A stretch of 64,000 nucleotides of DNA from Halanaerobium kushneri (GTDB taxonomy: Bacteria > Bacillota > Halanaerobiia > Halanaerobiales > Halanaerobiaceae). Numbering within the stretch: the stretch's first letter is position 1; each line of letters begins with the position of its first letter. The notes beneath the pieces are model-generated. The model searched no databases. It worked only from the letters and a program-made list of their open reading frames with translations, and was not told the DNA's origin. The stretch covers positions 92,073 to 156,072 of the forward strand of contig NZ_FTNC01000006.1 of the NCBI RefSeq assembly GCF_900156285.1, given 5' to 3'. Below, piece by piece: positions 62,252 to 64,000 of the stretch. Position numbers and translations under genes: made by a program.

Positions 62252-63456
62252 ACTGCAGCCACCTCCACAGCTTTGTTAAATTCTGCTTCTAAATCTTTTA
62301 AGAGTTCACCTGGATTTTCCCCTCTTAAGAAATCCCAACCGGGCCACATAAATTGAGCATTTTCGGGCAGTCCGTTATCTACTTCTGGCAATACACTGGG
62401 GAATAATCCCTGTTCAGCCAAAATCTTACCCATTTTTTCTGAAGCCATTAAATCAATTAAAGGTTTCATCTTTTCATTTTTTTCCGCTTTAGTCAGCATA
62501 AAGATTGGAGAAACAATTGCTCCATCTTCAGGCCAGACAAATTCCATATGGGGGAAACGCTTTGCCATTCTGGTGAAGAAATATGGCATAATTGTAATCG
62601 CTGGTTGATCATCGGCTTTACGACCTCCATCTTTAACCATCTGAGATGGATGAAGAGCTTTTTTCATTGAACGTCCCAGCTTCTGAACCCCTTCTCTACC
62701 ATATGCTTTATAAATATTTAATAAGATTGCATTAAAAAGATCAAAATCACTAACTGGCAGACTGACACTGTTGGCAAATTCTTCACTTAAAATATCTTCC
62801 CAGCTTCCAGGAATTTCTCTACCATCTAATTCTTCTTTATTCACCAAAAATACTGCCGGTACAATACTTAAAACAGAATAATCACCTTCGGGATCCAACA
62901 GATCAACACCGGCTTCCATAAAATCTTTGTTCAATTCTGTAATTCCTGTTGCATCCTTAAAAACATCCTGGCGGCGGAAGCGATCCATCAAATTTTTATC
63001 AAAGAAAAGATCAAAACCGGCAGAAATAAAGATATCGGAGAGTTCAGCAGCTGAACTGATTTCCTCAAAACCATTCTGAAGCCATTCCAGCCCCTGAGAA
63101 GCAGACTTAAGATCGAGCTCAACCTCATAATCCAGTTCGGCAGCTGTTTTTTCCAATTCTTCTGTCATTGGAATTTTTACCGGACAGGGTAAAGAACCAG
63201 CAACTTTAATTTTCTCTCCCTCAGTTTTTGTAACAGATTTTTTTGCTATTTCATTTTCCATCAGTTCGATAAGCTTTTCCAGATCCAAATTTTTAAGCCT
63301 GGCAGCCTGTTTTAAAGTAATTTGTTTACCAAAACTTTTTCTTTTTTCCTCTTTATCTAATTGATTAAAACCTTTATTAACCAGTACAGAAATAACTTCC
63401 GGATATGCTTCAGTTATTTCAAATAAATTTTTATTAACATCAATTTTTCTTTCCAT
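62248..63456 (-). CDS. Cytoplasmic solute-binding-fold protein with DUF1858-like N-terminus
   Basis: A 402-residue protein without signal peptide. Residues about 1-70 match the DUF1858 helical pattern (NLFEITEAYPEVISVLVNKGF, then ITLKQAARLKNLDLEKLIELM) but without its cysteines. Residues about 85-402 resemble a type II ABC substrate-binding protein (Fe3+/putrescine class): IFISAGFDLFFDKNL, IVPAVFLVNKEELDG, PGSWEDILSEEFANSVSLP, ITIMPYFFTRMAKRFP. A binding protein in the cytosol is unusual. The start is the ATG at 63456, eleven bases after GGAG. It heads the operon. Confidence 0.8.
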   Translation of the reverse strand: MERKIDVNKNLFEITEAYPEVISVLVNKGFNQLDKEEKRKSFGKQITLKQAARLKNLDLEKLIELMENEIAKKSVTKTEGEKIKVAGSLPCPVKIPMTEELEKTAAELDYEVELDLKSASQGLEWLQNGFEEISSAAELSDIFISAGFDLFFDKNLMDRFRRQDVFKDATGITELNKDFMEAGVDLLDPEGDYSVLSIVPAVFLVNKEELDGREIPGSWEDILSEEFANSVSLPVSDFDLFNAILLNIYKAYGREGVQKLGRSMKKALHPSQMVKDGGRKADDQPAITIMPYFFTRMAKRFPHMEFVWPEDGAIVSPIFMLTKAEKNEKMKPLIDLMASEKMGKILAEQGLFPSVLPEVDNGLPENAQFMWPGWDFLRGENPGELLKDLEAEFNKAVEVAAV

Positions 63457-63468
63457 TTTTATAAACAC

Positions 63469-63852
63469 TCCTTTATTGATAATTATACCGATTATCTAAA
63501 AATAACTTGCGAATAACCTGTACTTATATTATTTACTATTTAAAGTTTAGCATTTTACTCAAGTTTGTTCTGTGACCTATCTCACTCAGCTTATTTTTTT
63601 TTATCAAAAGTTTGTCTTCTCATAAAATGATATGGAAACAATATTTTAACTTGAATTCGGCAAGTAAAAAGTTAAAATAGTTCTTTTTAGATTTTTGCCG
63701 TTAAAAAATAATTTCAATCTATTAAAATTAAATATTTAGTCTCAATTTAAATAGCCAGTTAAATAAATTGTCCAGCTTCCAGATTTTAGACGCACTTAAC
63801 TAAACTATGGTTTTCATAGCTTAAAAAATTAGTCTAAACTGTACTGGTGGTT
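63469..63852 (-). promoter_or_regulatory. Control region of the three-gene operon (384-base gap)
   Basis: An AT-rich region with no convincing gene. On the minus strand it has a TATAAT within the palindrome GATAAT, seven bases, ATTATC (63478-63496), a CRP/FNR-like site (63571-63586), and a short CTATG/CATAG hairpin near 63806-63820. The remainder shows no clear structure. Confidence 0.5.
63571..63586. promoter_or_regulatory. CRP/FNR-family-like operator
   Basis: TGTGA, six bases, TCACT matches the CRP/FNR/HcpR class half-site pattern (TGTGA, six bases, TCACA) at nine of ten positions. It lies about 115 bases upstream of the first ATG of the three-gene operon, a position suited to activation. 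Confidence 0.5.
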
Positions 63853-64000
63853 TTAATTTAGCACCACCTTCTTTCTAAAATCTGTTAGTGCTTTTCTAAG
63901 ATATTTAATTGTTTTTTCCAGCAGTTTATTTGGGGCAAAGCGGATGTGTTTGTACCAGCCGCTGCCGCAGATATTACCTGCTATTTTGTAAAATATCCTT
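63853..64000 (-). CDS. C-terminal end of a protein, possibly a DDE transposase (cut by window edge)
   Basis: The last 48 codons of a minus-strand gene that continues beyond the window. The visible end reads RIFYKIAGNICGSGWY, then KHIRFAPNKLLEKTIKYL and LRKALTDFRKKVVLN before a TAA stop. The basic, helical character and the pattern F-Y-K-I-A-G-N resemble the C-termini of IS1380-like and related DDE transposases, but this is a weak resemblance. No terminal inverted repeat could be identified in the gap downstream of its stop. It may equally be an unrelated gene. Confidence 0.5.
   Translation of the reverse strand, partial: RIFYKIAGNICGSGWYKHIRFAPNKLLEKTIKYLRKALTDFRKKVVLN

Noticed and set aside
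1..64000. CRISPR arrays, tRNA and rRNA genes
   Set aside because: No regularly spaced repeats and no tRNA- or rRNA-like sequence were noticed on reading either strand; a dedicated scan was not possible.

Overview
The window comes from a low-GC, AT-rich anaerobic Firmicute that has an outer membrane, most likely a halophilic fermenter of the Halanaerobiales. The evidence is a Clostridia-style flagellar and chemotaxis gene order (FliY switch phosphatase, CheC/CheD, FliW/CsrA, FapA) together with FlgA, FlgH and FlgI, the P- and L-ring genes that only a diderm cell needs. Secreted sugar-binding proteins also have plain signal peptides with no lipobox. The species assignment is inference.

Region 1 (1-31765, minus strand) is one very long flagellar cluster. 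In transcription order it runs cheY, then a c-di-GMP-I riboswitch with an intrinsic terminator, then flgB-flgC-fliE-fliF-fliG-fliH-fliI-fliJ-motE-like-fliK-flgD-(TIGR02530)-flgE-flbD-motA-motB-fliL-fliM-fliY-fliO-fliP-fliQ-fliR-flhB-flhA-flhF-flhG-pilZ-(membrane protein)-fliA-fapA-flgF-flgG-flgA-flgH-flgI, leaving the window at base 1. Two unassigned but mutually similar three-way-junction RNA elements sit in front of flgE and flgG.

Region 2 (31271-39410, minus) is an upstream chemotaxis and late-flagellar operon headed by a good sigma-28 promoter: (DUF6470-like)-fliW-csrA-fliS-(fliT-like)-cheA-mcp-cheW-cheW-cheC-cheD. It reads toward cheY and the structural operon. No cheR, cheB, flagellin, hook-associated or filament-cap genes are in the window.

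Region 3 (39561-50312) holds a glutamine cyclotransferase, a TPR membrane protein, an ABC importer of the D-xylose type (xylF-xylG-xylH), and a three-component sensor (periplasmic sugar-binding protein, YesM/LytS-type kinase, YesN-type AraC response regulator) resembling the clostridial XylFII-LytS-YesN system. A direct repeat two helical turns apart lies upstream of xylF. A small YjfB-like motility protein follows. Region 4 (50483-54873, plus) holds an LUD-domain protein, zwf, a cyclase-family hydrolase and gnd: the oxidative pentose phosphate branch. Region 5 (54982-60461) holds a TudS-like DUF523/DUF1722 protein, a methyltransferase/reductase-like membrane protein, a DAK2-DegV protein, and an ArsR-type regulator with its probable target, a small membrane protein. 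Three matching operators link the last two.

Region 6 (60519-63456, minus) is the best candidate for an undescribed system. It is a tightly overlapping three-gene operon encoding a cytoplasmic solute-binding-fold protein with a DUF1858-like N-terminus, a HypB-like GTPase with cysteine motifs, and a soluble ABC ATPase with a ScdA_N-like N-terminus. There is no permease and no signal peptide. The last 150 bases hold the end of a minus-strand gene that may be a transposase.
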